64,000 nucleotides of DNA from the NCBI GenBank assembly GCA_963682175.1, contig OY821777.1, forward strand, positions 19,116,001 to 19,180,000, in the 5' to 3' direction. A program made the translations under genes and the position numbers. This DNA comes from Triglochin maritima (lineage: Eukaryota; Streptophyta; Magnoliopsida; Alismatales; Juncaginaceae). Shown one piece after another: positions 11,272 through 22,689 of this stretch. Numbering within the stretch: the first letter of the stretch is position 1; every line of letters starts with the position of its first letter. The notes under the pieces are model-generated. The model was not told the DNA's origin and made no database searches. It saw only the letters and a list, made by a program, of their open reading frames with translations.

Positions 11272-13584
11272 TCAACCATAGTCAGAACTGGATTGAATGT
11301 CACCATGTTGGTGCATGTATCCAGTTGAATTGTTCCCCATGTTGCCCTGAGAGTCCTGCGGTAAAGATTCCACACCCCTCACATGTGTTAGTTCTCTTAT
11401 TTGCTCGAGTGATGGTGGTTGGGTAGATGAATTACTCCCATTTTTCTCACTTTCTTTTTGAATTTGTGATGATTTATTTGATTCAGAAATCTTATAGATA
11501 CGCGATCTCATCACAACATCACTTTGATTGCATACTATTTCTGGTTCACTATCAACATGAAAGATATTAAATTCAGCTTTTAAGTTTCCAAAAGATAGTT
11601 GCATGAGCCCATTTCGACAATTTATCAAAACTTCAGAAGTGGCTAAAAAGGGTCTGCCTAGTATTATAGGGATTTGTCTCTTAGGATCGACAACAGGTTC
11701 AGTGTCTAGAACGACAAAATCCACTCGGTAAATGAAATCACCAACCATAATCAAAACATCCTCTACTATCCCTCTTGGTTTCTTTACAGAGCAATCAGCA
11801 AATTGAAGGGTTGTCTTAGAGGGTTTTAGTGGACCAAGGTTTAGTTGCTCATAGACAGAGAACGGGAGTAAGTTAACACTAGCACCAAGGTCTAGAAGGG
11901 CTTTGTTGATAAAAGTATCTCCTATCGCACATGAAATTGTGGGACACCCAGGGTCCTTATACTTTATAGGAGATGAGTTGGACATAATAAAGCTTATGTT
12001 TTGCAGTCAAGAATACCTTCTTTGGTATGTTCGTTTTTCTCTTCTTAGTGCACAGATCCTTTAAGAATTTAGCATAAGCAGGTATTTGTTGAATCATATC
12101 TAGGAGTGGAATATTCACCTTAACTTGCTTAAATACTTTCAAGATTTTCTCCATTTGTGCACTTGAGCTCTTATTGAGTCTATTGGGGAATGGGGCTTTA
12201 GGAACATAGACTCGCTCAGGTTGAGCTATAGGGTCAGGTTGACTAGGTGGGTTGGGCTTTTCAAATTGGACTCCAGGTTCAATGGTCAGGTCACATGTGG
12301 GTGCTTGACGGCTAGATTGATTAGGAGCCCTAGGATTTACCACATTGTTATCAACTTGTTTTCCATACCGTAATGATACAACTGCATTTATTTGTTGGAA
12401 CGGTCCTTCCTCATGAACCATTTGAACCGGTCTAGGGTTGTTACTTCCTAGAGGTGGTTGATAGGGCTGATATTGATTATTAGGTCGTGGATTCACCTCA
12501 GGTTAACTTGGAAACTGACCCTTTTCTCTTTCACCTACAATTTGTGCTAGTTGGCTGACTTGTGTTTCTAGCTTTTGGAAGGATTGGGTGGTTGTTTGCA
12601 TAAAAGTCTTAACCAAATTTTCCAAGCTTGTCAATCTAACATTATAATCTCCATTGTTACTAAACCCAAATGATGTATTATTTTGGTTATACGGGTTTGG
12701 TTGTTGTCTAGAAGGTTGACCTTGTTGGTTCCATGAAAAATTGGGATGATTACGCCAACCCGGGTTATAGGTTGGTGCGTATGGGTCATTTCTAGAATGG
12801 TTAAATGCGGCATTAACTTGTTCCAAGTCCGCAGAAATATGTGCACAATCCTCCATTATATGACCAGTTTGACCACATCTAGAGCAAGGGATAGAAGAGG
12901 CTTGATTCACTAGGGGTCGGGTTTTTAGCTCTAGACTTTCCATTCTACGCATAAGGGTAGCTAGTTTTGCTTCAGCAGCTACAGTAGCATCTACAACTAA
13001 GACACCTGATTTGGGTTGACTTGATATTCTAGATCCAATACTCGGGTTAATCGGTGCTCTAGCATTGTTCCATTGCATACTATTTTCGGCTAAATCCTCA
13101 AGAAAAGTCCAAACATCATTCTCATTTTTGGACATAAAGTTTCCTTGGCTTACAGATTCTAACATAACCCTAGATGTAGGTGTCAATCCCTCATAAATAA
13201 TTTGGCACAATTGCCATCTTGGAATTCCATGATGAGGGCATTGGGTCAACAAGTTCTTAAATCTTTCCAAATAGGAATAGAATGACTCCCTCTCAGATTA
13301 AACGAATGCAACAATTTCATTCCTAATCCTAATAGTCTTATGGTTGGGGAAATATTTCTTTAAGAACACTTGAACAAACTCGGCCCAACTCCTAATAGAT
13401 CCTTCGGCTAGATTATATAGCCATTTCTTAGCGTCGTCTTTTAGTGCTAGAGGCACGAATTTAAGACGCACTGCCTCCTCTGAGATATGCTGGTATTGCA
13501 TAAGGGAGTAGATTTTCTCAAATTCTCTAAGGAAGAGATATGGGTCTTCCTTAGAGTTGAACTTGGGCAACGACGCCAAAAACT
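11272..13584 (-). pseudogene. Athila-like gag-protease polyprotein (broken)
   Basis: This is structural protein plus retropepsin of a Ty3/gypsy element. In sense order: a retrotransposon gag domain (13298-13584, with KEDPYLFLREFEKI and KKWLYNL); further gag (12503-13297) with a zinc knuckle CSRCGQTGHIMEDC and a closing SLENLVKTFM ... QVSQLAQ block; a proline-rich linker (11957-12496); and protease (11272-11985) with the DLGASVNLLPF active-site block and the IILGRPFL flap-side block. DLGAS replaces DTG, as is usual in Athila-type elements. Breaks: an in-frame stop after VAFV (near 13298), an in-frame stop after GQFPS (near 12503), and a frameshift between linker and protease (about 11985). The gag frame runs straight out of the primer binding site, so the usual leader and gag N-terminus are missing. 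Confidence 0.85.
13565..13578 (-). promoter_or_regulatory. Primer binding site, tRNA-Asp type
   Basis: In element sense TGGCGTCGTTGCCC follows a few bases after the 5' LTR. It matches the TGGCGCCGTTGCC complement of the tRNA-Asp 3' end used by Athila-type elements, with one change. The site is also read in the gag frame. Confidence 0.75.
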
Positions 13585-14785
13585 TGATGGGAATTTTATT
13601 TATACCGCAAGTGCACAACGTCGATGAAGACGCGACAAGTACGGGTCGAACACAAGGAGGGAGAAAACTTTGTTATTTTTGTGATTTTCGATTAAGGAAA
13701 GAAAGAGAGAGAAATAAGGTTGGTTTGAGATTTTTGGATTTTCAATGTTCTAAAGCAAGAACAACAACAAACTAAGAAGAAAGCAAATATGGATGAGAGT
13801 CTAGCGGGTGGAAGTTTAGATATCGGGTTTTGTTTAGAGAAATCTGAATCTTATAATAAATCACATTAGTTATAAAACATTACATGATAAATGACTCAAC
13901 ATAAACTCAAGTAATCAAAATATACTAGCACGAAATTAAAATAAAAACATAATTCTTCTTCTCATCACCCTAAATCCATCACCCCCACCCTTTGGAGAGA
14001 GTTAGAAACTCATGGATGGAGGGAAGGAGAAGGGGTCCTAGAGAAACTACGAAAGAAAACTAAAAACACGAAATAAACAAACAGAATTTTATTGCTAAAG
14101 GGAAGGGAAGGGGAGAAGATTGTTTCAATACATGATTCGGCCTTATTTATAGCCTCAACCGGGGATCCCAATACATAAAAGGAAAGTACACGCGTCAATA
14201 CAACATTGGTAAAAATTTGAGCGCACAGATCAACTTTTGTGCGGCTAATCCGCCGCATTTTGTACATGAGGTGCGGCGGAATCGCCACCTTTCTGGCTCA
14301 GAATCGATCTGGATTTTTCCTGTGTGTTTATGGTATGTTTTAGCTGTCCTTTGCGCGTCCGGATTGATTTCTTTCCTTTCTTTTGAGCTCCGAATTAATT
14401 TCTTCATATATTTGGAGATCCAAATTTGATTTTTCTTTAGAACTTCTCCAAAATAATATTTTGGTACTCGTAATTTGCAGTCGGGTCCTCGGCTTTTTGC
14501 AATTAAGTCCCTGACTACTTTTGTGCTTAAGTCCCTGGCCTTTTTGTAATTAGGTCTTTGAATGCTTTTATGCTTGGATGTACTTCAATTTGAACCCCAA
14601 TAATCTTGAACTTGGTCCTTATGATAGAAATGAGTCTCTTGCACGTGTTTATGCTCGGGATATGGGTAATTTGCATTCAGGTCCATGTATTCTGTAAATA
14701 AGACTAAACACATACCTTAGTAGCATTTATTGATATAAAATTATTCTAAATGAAAGACATATGATGCAATGTATGCAATGCATCA
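13585..14785 (-). repeat. 5' LTR of Athila-like element
   Basis: It begins TGATGGGAATTTTATTTATA and ends AATGCATCA on the + strand. It carries a sense-strand TATA-like motif near 14150. The shared block CCGCAAGTGCAC links this LTR to the longer LTR family at 27747, 29188, 31311, 44099, 48135 and 53902. Confidence 0.9.
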
Positions 14786-14982
14786 TCGACCGTTTAGGTG
14801 GTCAACGTCCAGTCCGAAACATGAAGCAACGGTCGATCGACTTAGGGGTCCAGTTCGACCGAAAACTTCTAAAGCTTCCTCTGATCCACCAGCACAAAAA
14901 CAATCGGTCGACCACCATAAGGCGTCATTCGACCGATGTTGGTTAAGATCAGCAAAAACACCATAACCGGTCGACCGCCGAA

Positions 14983-14990
14983 GGGAGTCC

Positions 14991-15025
<35 letters not shown>

Positions 15026-15090
15026 GAAAAGACCAGCTAAGCATCATTGGCTTGGTCAAATGGTGCGATAGCAACTCGAGCGAGAGGAGC
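14983..15090 (-). pseudogene. rrn18: Mitochondrial-type small-subunit rRNA fragment
   Basis: On the minus strand this stretch contains GATGATCAGCCACACTGGGA directly followed by CTGAGACACGGCCC, the near-universal bacterial-type SSU rRNA segment around E. coli position 300-340. The upstream part (AATGATGCTTAGCTGGTC, TTTTCGGATGATC) fits plant mitochondrial rrn18 better than plastid 16S, from memory. It is only about 110 bp long. On both sides lies GGTCGACCG-type LTR sequence, so it is an organelle-DNA scrap captured inside LTR copy A, not a functional gene. The outer limit may reach about 15120. Confidence 0.75.
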
Positions 15091-15469
15091 TTTAGCTGCT
15101 CGACTGAAAGGAAAGGAGAGGAGAGGTGGCTCCGGTCGACTGTTGGTCAGCAGCTACCTAGCCGAGCTAGGTCTAACGTGCTGCACGCACGACGCCGACG
15201 AGGTCTCCAACCTCCACCGACCGGCCAACCCAGCACACGACTTGTGTGAGCAAAAGAAACGCACTAAGAACCGACATACCTTCTTCCGAGATTGTCGCAG
15301 CTCGCCGGAGAAACCCCCGCTCAAGCCTCCAGACCGCAACCTTGCACGATCACCTCCTCCCGTCAACGCCACACGGTTCAAGCCTTAGTTCCCCACGTCA
15401 GCCTCCTCTTCCCCAAGCAACCTTACACTAAACATGGAATTAACCCTTTAATGGGTTAGGGATATAACA

Positions 15470-15715
15470 GGGTACCCAAAACGAACTGAACTTTTCGGTC
15501 TTGACTGAACTGGATCGAATTTTTTCGGTCCGGGGGATACATAAAATTCGATATTCGGTCCGGTTTGGTCCCGGACCGAAGCAAGATTTTGTGAGTAAAA
15601 TTCGGGTTTTTAACCGAACCAGACTGGACTGACCTAAATTTATTCGGTCCGGTCTTCCCAAAAAACCAGTAATTGGTCCAGTCCGGTCCTGGACTGAAGC
15701 ACACCCCTACTTCTA
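15470..15715. mobile_element. hAT-like MITE with FGGTCCGG-type repeats
   Basis: This short non-coding stretch is dominated by variants of TTCGGTCCGGT in both orientations. Its right end reads, inverted, TAGGGGTGTGCTTCAGTCC, typical of small hAT-like MITEs. The left end is CAGGGTACCC. It abuts the end of LTR copy A. A clear 8-bp duplication was not found. The MITE at 34650-34880 looks related. Confidence 0.45.
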
Positions 15716-15720
15716 ACATT

Positions 15721-15995
15721 AATCAACACAATTAAAGTGATGCAATTTCCTTCCTACATTCAATAAACTAGAAAATTATCAATCACAAATCCATACACAA
15801 GAGATGAACTATCTCCCTTGTGTTGGAGAAGAGAAAACAACAAGATAAGTTCAAAGTTTTGAACTAGAAGAAAACTAACTTGGATAACTTCCATGATCTG
15901 TTCACAATATGTTTATCTACACCCCACATATGATGGGCCTCCATGAGTACGTGACATGGGCATTAGGTGTTGCAACATGTATCCGGAACCGGTCA
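15721..15995. other. Spacer between elements, nothing recognised
   Basis: No gene is present. Its last bases (CCGGAACCGGTCA) continue directly into 19751 if the solo LTR is removed, so it belongs with 19756-20117. Confidence 0.5.
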
Positions 15996-16380
15996 TGTAA
16001 CATCCTCAAACAGCGGAAGAATTTAAAATTTTAAATAGCACACAATCAACATAGGATATTACTCAAATAAGGAAAACAGGTGCACCAACATATATCATAT
16101 ATATATATGTACATCAGAGTATTTCAAAAGTTATGATTACATCAAAAGGCTATACAACGAGTACAGTAATCACCCGACCTCAACTGAGAGAAAGCTGGAT
16201 CCGGTAGCGGTGCTCCTCTCCTCGGTCACCACCCCTATCGCCGATCATGGCCTGAAAGTAAACATGCAACAATGCCTAAGTTTCCAGAAGGAAACCCCGT
16301 ATGCCAAACTCTACAATGCATGAAATGAAAGGCACCCTAGCATGCAATTCTACTAAACAAGAAAAGCATCTCAACAGGCT

Positions 16381-16862
16381 GGGCTCCAGGGTTTTTTCAC
16401 CCAATCACAGCACGCACCACAGTCACGGGTTTCCATGGCTTTTTCAGCCAACCACCGCAACACACACTCGTCGCCAAGCTGGGCTCCAGGTCTTTTTCAA
16501 CCAACCACAGCTACCACGACACGACCAAGGGCTCCAGGTCTTTTTCAACCAACCCAAACGTCCAAGGGCTCCAGGTCTTTTTCAACCAACCCTTAACACG
16601 CGGTCCCTGCTCAGGCTCCAGGCCTTTTTCAGCCAACCTGAATGCACTACGGAGCTCCAGGACTTTTTCAACCAACCCCGCACAGACTAGCTGGGCTCCA
16701 GGTCTCTTTCAACCAACCACAACTCTCACATAGTTACGGGGCTCCAGGTCTCTTTCAACCAACCACCGGAACACCACATTCTAAGCTGGGCTCCAGTCTT
16801 TTTTCAGCCAACCCAAGCTCTCACACAGTTATGGGGCTCCAGGTCTCTTTCAACCAACCACC
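16381..16862 (+). repeat. Tandem array GGGCTCCAGGTCTTTTTCAA
   Basis: About eleven copies of a 26-bp core (GGGCTCCAGGTCTTTTTCAA followed by CCAACC) recur every 36-56 bp with variable, C/A-rich spacers. Copies begin near 16381, 16481, 16529, 16566, 16612, 16651, 16693, 16739, 16786 and 16833, with a weaker one near 16430. The array lies inside LTR copy B, and the long + strand ORFs across it are by-products of the repeat. Confidence 0.85.
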
Positions 16863-16969
16863 GCAACACTCGTCCACCCTAGCACACTCGCCGGAAGAAC
16901 ATCGGCACAACAACTCGCCCCACACGGACAACCACAACAACCGCACCTCCATAGTGCAAAACTGGACAC

Positions 16970-17670
16970 AAACGGTCGACCGAACCAAAAGTCCCGGTCG
17001 ACCGAATCACGAAAACACAGGGCAATCGCCTCGACCGACACTCCCTCGGTCGACCGATTCCCACCAATTGCACTCGTTCGGTCGAACCAAAGTCAAGGGA
17101 CGGTCGACCGTTTAGATGGTCAACTCCCATGTTCAACGAACAAAACGACCAATCGGTCGAACGGCAAAGGGGTCTCGTTCGACCGAAAGTCACCAGGGAC
17201 AAAATCCCCCAACTCCACAACGAATTCGGTCGAACCCCCGAGCACTCTCTGTCGACCGAATCCCACCAGGGAATGATCCCTCACTCGCACCACGAATCCG
17301 GTCGAACGCCCAAGCACTCTCGGTCGACCGAATTCCACTAGAGCGTTCCCCCACGCTCAGCAACAAGTCCGGTCGACCGAAACAACCTTCGGTCAAACCG
17401 ACCACTATTCTCACTTAAGTCACGGTCGACCCAAAGTCAACGAGCGGTCGACCGTTTGGATGGTCAACGCCCCCAACCGACCTATGACAGTGCACACGGT
17501 CGAACGACAAAGGGGACCCGTTCGATCGAAACTCACCAGGCTTGCCTCCCACGCACAATCGGTCGACCGCCCCTGGGGCATCGTTCCACCGATGTGAGGC
17601 AGAACCCGAATTCTCTTCACGAACGGTCGACCGTTTGCACCAACTGGTCGACCGATCAGGCAGTGAAATC
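16970..17670. repeat. GGTCGACCG palindrome cluster in LTR B
   Basis: A dense irregular series of CGGTCGACCG and single-base variants (GGTCGAACG, GTTCGACCG) follows the tandem array, with many copies flanked by AA or AAC. Spacing is often about 20-50 bp. Confidence 0.85.
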
Positions 17671-18268
17671 TGCTGCACGTTTACTTGCGACGAGCCGGAA
17701 GGCCTACCGTCGATTTCCAAATACTCACACTACTTAAGTGAGCGAGCTTGACATACCAGAAGGTTTGAAGAAACCTTTGAAGAACCACGACGGTGCCTCC
17801 ACGAGCCCACCTCCACAAAATACGATCCGTCGACGAACCTCGCGTCTAAACCACGATCCCCACCTCCTCGACGATCCACACTCACGATTCCACCTCCGTC
17901 AACCTCCAACCACCAACCACGACCACCACACGAGTTAGGTTGAGAGAGAGAAACGAAGCAAAGGAACGAGTTGGCAAAACAAAGAACTCACCTCCAACCA
18001 CCAACAACTCGTGCCGATCCTCCCTTCGCCGGAGAACACCTCTTCTTCACACCGGGGCTCAACCTACGGGAGAGGGAACGTGAGAGAGAGAGAGAGAGAG
18101 ACGAGGGAGAAGTGAGAGTGAGAGAGAGGGAAAACCTCACGTAAATATCTCCTCTTCCAATCTCAACCATCCATCTCAAAACCAAATCATCCCATCCCTT
18201 CATCCATCTCCACCTCCCCTAATCACCACCTAAACACATCAAAACTCAATTAGGATAGGATTAGGCTC

Positions 18269-19734
18269 TGTAGGATCGTGTGGGTTATGGGTCCACAATT
18301 AAGGCTAATCACCTAATTACCTACTTGTTTATTCGATCAAAGAAATGCAGCGGAATTTAAACAAACAAGCAAGTAAAGGAAAATAATGCAAACCACAAGA
18401 AGTCGGGGGATTTTTATAGAGGTTCGGCACCCCACCCGGGTCCTAGTCCTCTCTTGTAAGCTCCGCTCGACTCCGCGAGCTCCGCCTACGTCTTCACTAA
18501 CCACTCCCCGTTCCGGGCCGGGAGAGAACGCCTTTACACCACAAGCAACGCGAACAACCCTCGCTTGCTTGAAATCTTCCTCTCACAATCCGAGAGGGAC
18601 ACTTCGGGCTTTCACCGAAGTCCTTGCTTCCTTTTACAACAATTGAGAACTTGAGTGGAACAACACTCTCTAAACTTTGAGCACACTTGAGTAGGATGAA
18701 GAAATGATCACTAAGTGTGGAAGGTTTGTAGCTTTGAGTGTTTTGAATTCTCTCTAAAGTTTGGGACAAGTTTGTAGTGGGAGAGTTGTGTTAAAATGTG
18801 TTTTACAACTCCTTATATAGGCATTAGAGAGAATAGATCCGTTGGGACAAGATTTGATTGGGTTTTGTGCAAGATACACAAAGCAGAAAATTCGGGCTGC
18901 AAATCTGTCCAGAAACGGTCGACCGAAAACTGGAACGGTCGACCGAACGCTTGGGTTTGATAAGGATACGGTCGACCGAAATATGAATAGATCGACCGAA
19001 CACTTAAGTCTATTAAGAACACGGTCGACCGAACATGGTTACCGGTCGACCGAATAAGCATTTCGGTAGAGGGAAAATTGGATCGGTCGAACGAAATCGT
19101 ATCGACCGATAGCAGGGAATTTTTGACAAGGTTAAACGGTCGACCGAACTTGGCACATGGTTCGACCGTTTGGTTAAGTATATGGAGGTGTATATAGTTT
19201 TAATACGAATACGACCGTTGGGCATATACGACAAGAATAACGGTCGGAACAGTAAGTTCAAACGGTCGACCGAAAGATATGGTGCGGTCGACCGAAACTA
19301 GACAGGGAAACACAAACAGAATTACTTGATCATCCGGTCGACCGAACGACATGTTGCGGTCGACCGAATGTGGGCAGACAGTTAGGTTTCAGATTTAGTG
19401 TTTTCCGATCTAAGTTTGGGTGATCTATTGAAGTCCAAATAATGTGAAATTTCGTGTGTGACTTCTATAGGGAACCTAGTGTGTGATTAAGTTGATTTTA
19501 GCTCAAGTATGCTCAATTACACTTTGTTCCTAAGACTCAAAAGAAATCAAGATTACATGTCTTCGATTTAGCTTTAATTACATGTCTTGACTTCATTTCC
19601 TTCTTTCTTGAGTCTTGATCACCTGTAGAGGTTAGCACAATACAATATATATGCAATGCATAGTGTGTGGTACTCTAATTAAGATTCGGTTGATTAAATC
19701 ATCAAAACATAAGATTAAGGCCAAAAAGCCAACA
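18269..19734 (-). mobile_element. Copia solo LTR, SIRE/Maximus-like
   Basis: In sense (minus) it begins TGTTGGCTTTTTGGCC and ends with the complement of TGTAGGATCG. The block ATAGAGGTTCGGCACC also fits SIRE/Maximus LTRs as I remember them. The flanking 5-mers GGCTC (18264-18268) and TGCTC (19735-19739) match at four of five bases. The TATA box (TATATAAGG in sense) is near 18812-18820. A GGTCGACCG cluster (18910-19370) sits just upstream of it, in U3. It is inserted in Tekay-like LTR copy B. Confidence 0.7.
18910..19370. repeat. GGTCGACCG palindrome cluster in copia LTR U3
   Basis: About fourteen copies of CGGTCGACCGAA or close variants occur, for example near 18916, 18939, 18969, 19021, 19041, 19136, 19261, 19285, 19335 and 19356. 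Most are followed by AA on the + strand, so the palindrome has a preferred flank. Confidence 0.85.
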
Positions 19735-19755
19735 TGCTCAAGATCCCACAGGTCA

Positions 19756-20117
19756 AATCGAACAGAATATGATGGTACCGAACCAAAACTGAACTGGTAT
19801 AAAATAGATATGGATTGGATCTAATTACCTTATTTCAAAATCGACCCGGTTCTGGTTCTAGCTACTAGAACCGAATTTGGAATCAAGGTATTATTGTAAA
19901 AAAATTAACCCTAAAAGGTTGTTGTAAGAAATGAATAAGAGAGGTTGTAGAGGTAAAAATTGAAAAAATATTGGTTTTTCTTGGATCCGGTTCTGAGTAA
20001 TCAAGTTGGTAACCGACTCGGATCCGGTTTGGTTCTAAATAGCCAAGTAAAATATGGATTAAGTTCCGATTCTCCCAGTACCCGAACTAGAACCACATTG
20101 CCTTCCTTGTGTGTGTC
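19756..20117. other. GAACCGG-rich sequence, MITE-like, no gene
   Basis: Variants of GAACCGG and CCGGTTC recur in both orientations, as in small hAT-like MITEs. It continues the 3' edge of 15721-15995 once the solo LTR is excised. No complete inverted ends could be fixed. Confidence 0.35.
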
Positions 20118-20136
20118 GGGGGGGGGGGGGGGGGGG
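20118..20136 (+). repeat. Poly-G tract of 19 bases
   Basis: Nineteen consecutive guanines follow a short GT run. Confidence 0.9.
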
Positions 20137-20324
20137 TGTTGTCCCTCTGAAAGTGAGGGAGATGAATGGAAAATGAATTCTGGTTGACTGCTGAAATGTG
20201 ATTATTTGTGCACTAGGAATCTGACATAATCACTTTTCGTCGGATTCCACATCCATAACAAAAAGTTTGTTTTTCTTTCTTAACATTTGAGGTCAGAAAG
20301 TTTACCTTTCCAGCAACATTTATA

Positions 20325-20826
20325 TTTTTTCCAGCACAAATCAAGCTCAACCAACTATTGCCTTTATCACTATGCTCATTGATAGCTTTTGACAATAATC
20401 AAATTGAACATTTCTTATGTGAAAAGGCATAAGTCTCGTATCTTAGGATTCAAGACACGGTGAAAGCATTAATGACACATAACACATATCTATAATGTTT
20501 CATTTGCTAGTCTATTCAATATATAAAAGTAACAATTTTCCTCTTTTTTATACTCGTGTCGTCAAATATTTGTTGAGCTACAATAATCGATGACCAACAC
20601 GACAATATTATCTTGGTAATTAATGTTCCATGTCAATTACCATGATTGTGAATAAGTTTTGATTTATGTAAAACATTATCTTTTATAGCTCTACAGTTAA
20701 GGACCAAGAGCATATTCCTTAACACTTCTAAGAGACGAATACATTAATCAAAGAACAAAATGTTTGCAAATCCAATTCATAATAATTGACATGTAATAGT
20801 AAAACTTTTAGAACACATTCCTTTCA
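20325..20826 (-). mobile_element. Truncated copia LTR
   Basis: The reverse complement closely matches the first 500 bp of the LTR at 59258-61563. It shares GGAATGTGTT, AACATAGA-like blocks and ACGAGACTTAT. It ends in ...CCTTTCA at 20826, the inverted LTR terminus. The rest of the LTR is missing. Confidence 0.7.
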
Positions 20827-21779
20827 CAAGCTTCGTACTTAGAATGATCGACGATTGGATGAATGATTGTCTCATCATTTACATGGAAAATGATGTATTT
20901 AATTCTATTGATGATGAATGTGATCATGTAAAAATTCAAGACATAAATCCTAAAGAATGATTTTCTAATGAATTTTATGTATGTTTTTTCAAAACTATTG
21001 AGTCGATGAGTTGTTTAACTGTGTGTAGTGTCGTAAGATTTTTTTATCTTTCTTGAATTATCGTAAGAAACATGTTTAAACGTTTGAGTTTTCAATCGAT
21101 TTTCAGGTTTGGAAATATGTTAAAAATTAGGAGTGGAGGATATCTTGATTTTTTTATATTTTAAGTAGCGTCCTAAAGCACGAGCTCGAGGGTGTTAAAA
21201 AACATTCCTAGTCGACAGAACCAATTTGTGTCCCACCCACTAAATTATCTTGAAAGATCATATAACTGAGGATCCGTTCTATTTTTGATCTTCGGTTCAA
21301 CTGTAATACTCAAATACGTTTAACTTTTCCATTCATGTAATATAAAATTATCGAATAAATTCAGACTTTTGTGCCACAAATTAAGTTTTTTATATCCCAA
21401 AGTAATCACTCCTCATTTCATCTCACTCTCGCATCCATACAACACCAAATAGATGGATCAAAATTCATGAGAAACTTTAATATATCCCACCTCTATCGAA
21501 AAAGAAACTTTCATGCGAAATCACTCAATTTTTACGGTAAAGAAAAGTGATATGTCATTTTTTTAAAACGGGTTTGTCCTTTCTAACATACTCAATGAAA
21601 TTAGTTGCATTCAAAAAGACAAAAGTACACATGAAAATGGGAAAAACTTAGTATGTAAAGTATACTTGAAAATGGGAAAATTTAGTGTTAAAACTATACA
21701 TATATATATAGGGAAGCGAAAATTAACACAGGCATGAGAGTCACTTAGCAAATAAATGGCCAATTCACCCCTGAATTAG
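20827..21779. other. AT-rich intergenic, nothing recognised
   Basis: No coding frame, element border or RNA gene was identified. It lies downstream of the broken plant mobile domain gene on the minus strand. Confidence 0.4.
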
Positions 21780-22689
21780 TGAAGTATCTTGGGGGTCCAT
21801 CTCAACCGTTGGCGAAACTCTTTGCATGAGATACCTTATCTAGTACAACACATAAGCACCGTAGTCGTTGCTCCCCGACATTTGATGTTGGAATGTGTCC
21901 CTGAGGTATCTCACTGGCCAGTCCACCTTCAGTCGATCCCTCCAGTATTGACCCATGATCTTGGCCGAGCATTTATGTACGCCTACCGTTTGGTTGGGAT
22001 CCTCATCTGGAACTAGCTCCCTAGAGCAATTGTTCTACTGCAGGATATCCTCAGATGTTGGGTCTTCTCCAGAGGCCAATGTTGGGCCAGTAGCATTGGT
22101 TGTACGATGACGGTTCTTCTCGGATGCAGGTCTTGTAGTAGAGGGACGAGCAACTCTTCAATGGATTGGCATTGGCTATTCACAATGCGCTCTGAACTGA
22201 AACTTGAAATACGAAGTACCTTCTGGGTATAACTTTCTATTTTTTGGCTGTCTTCCAATACAGAAAGCATACTGTCGACCATCTTGTTGGTCATATCCAT
22301 CCCTTTGGTGATGAGATCCTTCATGTCCGAACGTGTGAAACTACACAAATCACCTCTCCAGATCACCTCTTTGTGATTGTGGGTGCCTGTGGTCAAATTC
22401 AATAATATGTTCACCTCATCAGTGCTCATGACTATGTCTGGCCTTAAATCTCATGAGTGATGAGCCAACCTGAAATCATCCTCTACCTCTTCCTATTCTT
22501 GTTTAGGCTCCTTTGGAGCACTCTTTCTTTCCTCTTCCTCCTTCTTCTTCTTGTCATTCTCTTCATCTTCTTTCCTCTTGTGCTCCACGGAGGCCGTTGA
22601 GCGAGGTCCCTCTGGAACCCCAGTTTCCTCTCCTGACCTTTTCTTGGTTCCCAGACTCTTGTTGCTTCAATTCTTCTTCCTATTCTCCT

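Larger units (their letters stand above)
8969..14785 (-). mobile_element. Athila/Tat-like Ty3/gypsy element, gag-protease only
   Basis: Two direct repeats of 1200 and 1201 bp (8969-10168 and 13585-14785) bound a 3.4-kb interior. The 5-bp target duplication TCGAC is at 8964-8968 and 14786-14790. Joining the flanks restores a GGTCGACCG palindrome, so the insertion went into one. The ends are TG...CA, with CA changed to CG at 10167-10168. The interior codes on the minus strand for gag and an aspartic protease, but has no reverse transcriptase, RNase H or integrase. It is therefore non-autonomous. The LTRs are nearly identical, which implies a fairly recent insertion. Confidence 0.9.
6907..15469 (-). 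mobile_element. Tekay/Del-like LTR copy A, split by insertion
   Basis: The segments 6907-8968 and 14791-15469 together resemble the LTRs at 15996, 35445 and 46893. The low-coordinate end is a diverged TGTAACATCC (here TACAACGTCC) followed by an A/T-rich block containing TTTAAAATTT. The other end is AGGGATATAACA. It contains clusters of GGTCGACCG variants and a mitochondrial-type rRNA scrap. The orientation is inferred from copy C, which abuts gag on the minus strand. Target duplications do not match here, so the outer borders are approximate. Confidence 0.5.
15996..19750 (-). mobile_element. Tekay/Del-like solo LTR, copy B
   Basis: It starts TGTAACATCCTC and ends AAGATCCCACA. The perfect 5-bp target duplication GGTCA flanks it at 15991-15995 and 19751-19755. 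No internal region is present, so it is a solo LTR left by LTR-LTR recombination. It is split near its end by another solo LTR (18269-19734). It holds a tandem array (16381-16862) and a GGTCGACCG cluster. Without the nested element it is about 2.3 kb, longer than copy D (about 1.7 kb), mostly because of the array. Confidence 0.85.

Noticed and set aside
14983..15090. A functional rRNA gene or bacterial contamination
   Set aside because: Only about 110 bp is present and it is flanked on both sides by LTR sequence. The upstream bases favour a plant mitochondrial origin.
16301..17115. Two long + strand ORFs of 129 and 157 codons
   Set aside because: They are translations of the GGGCTCCAGG tandem array inside an LTR.
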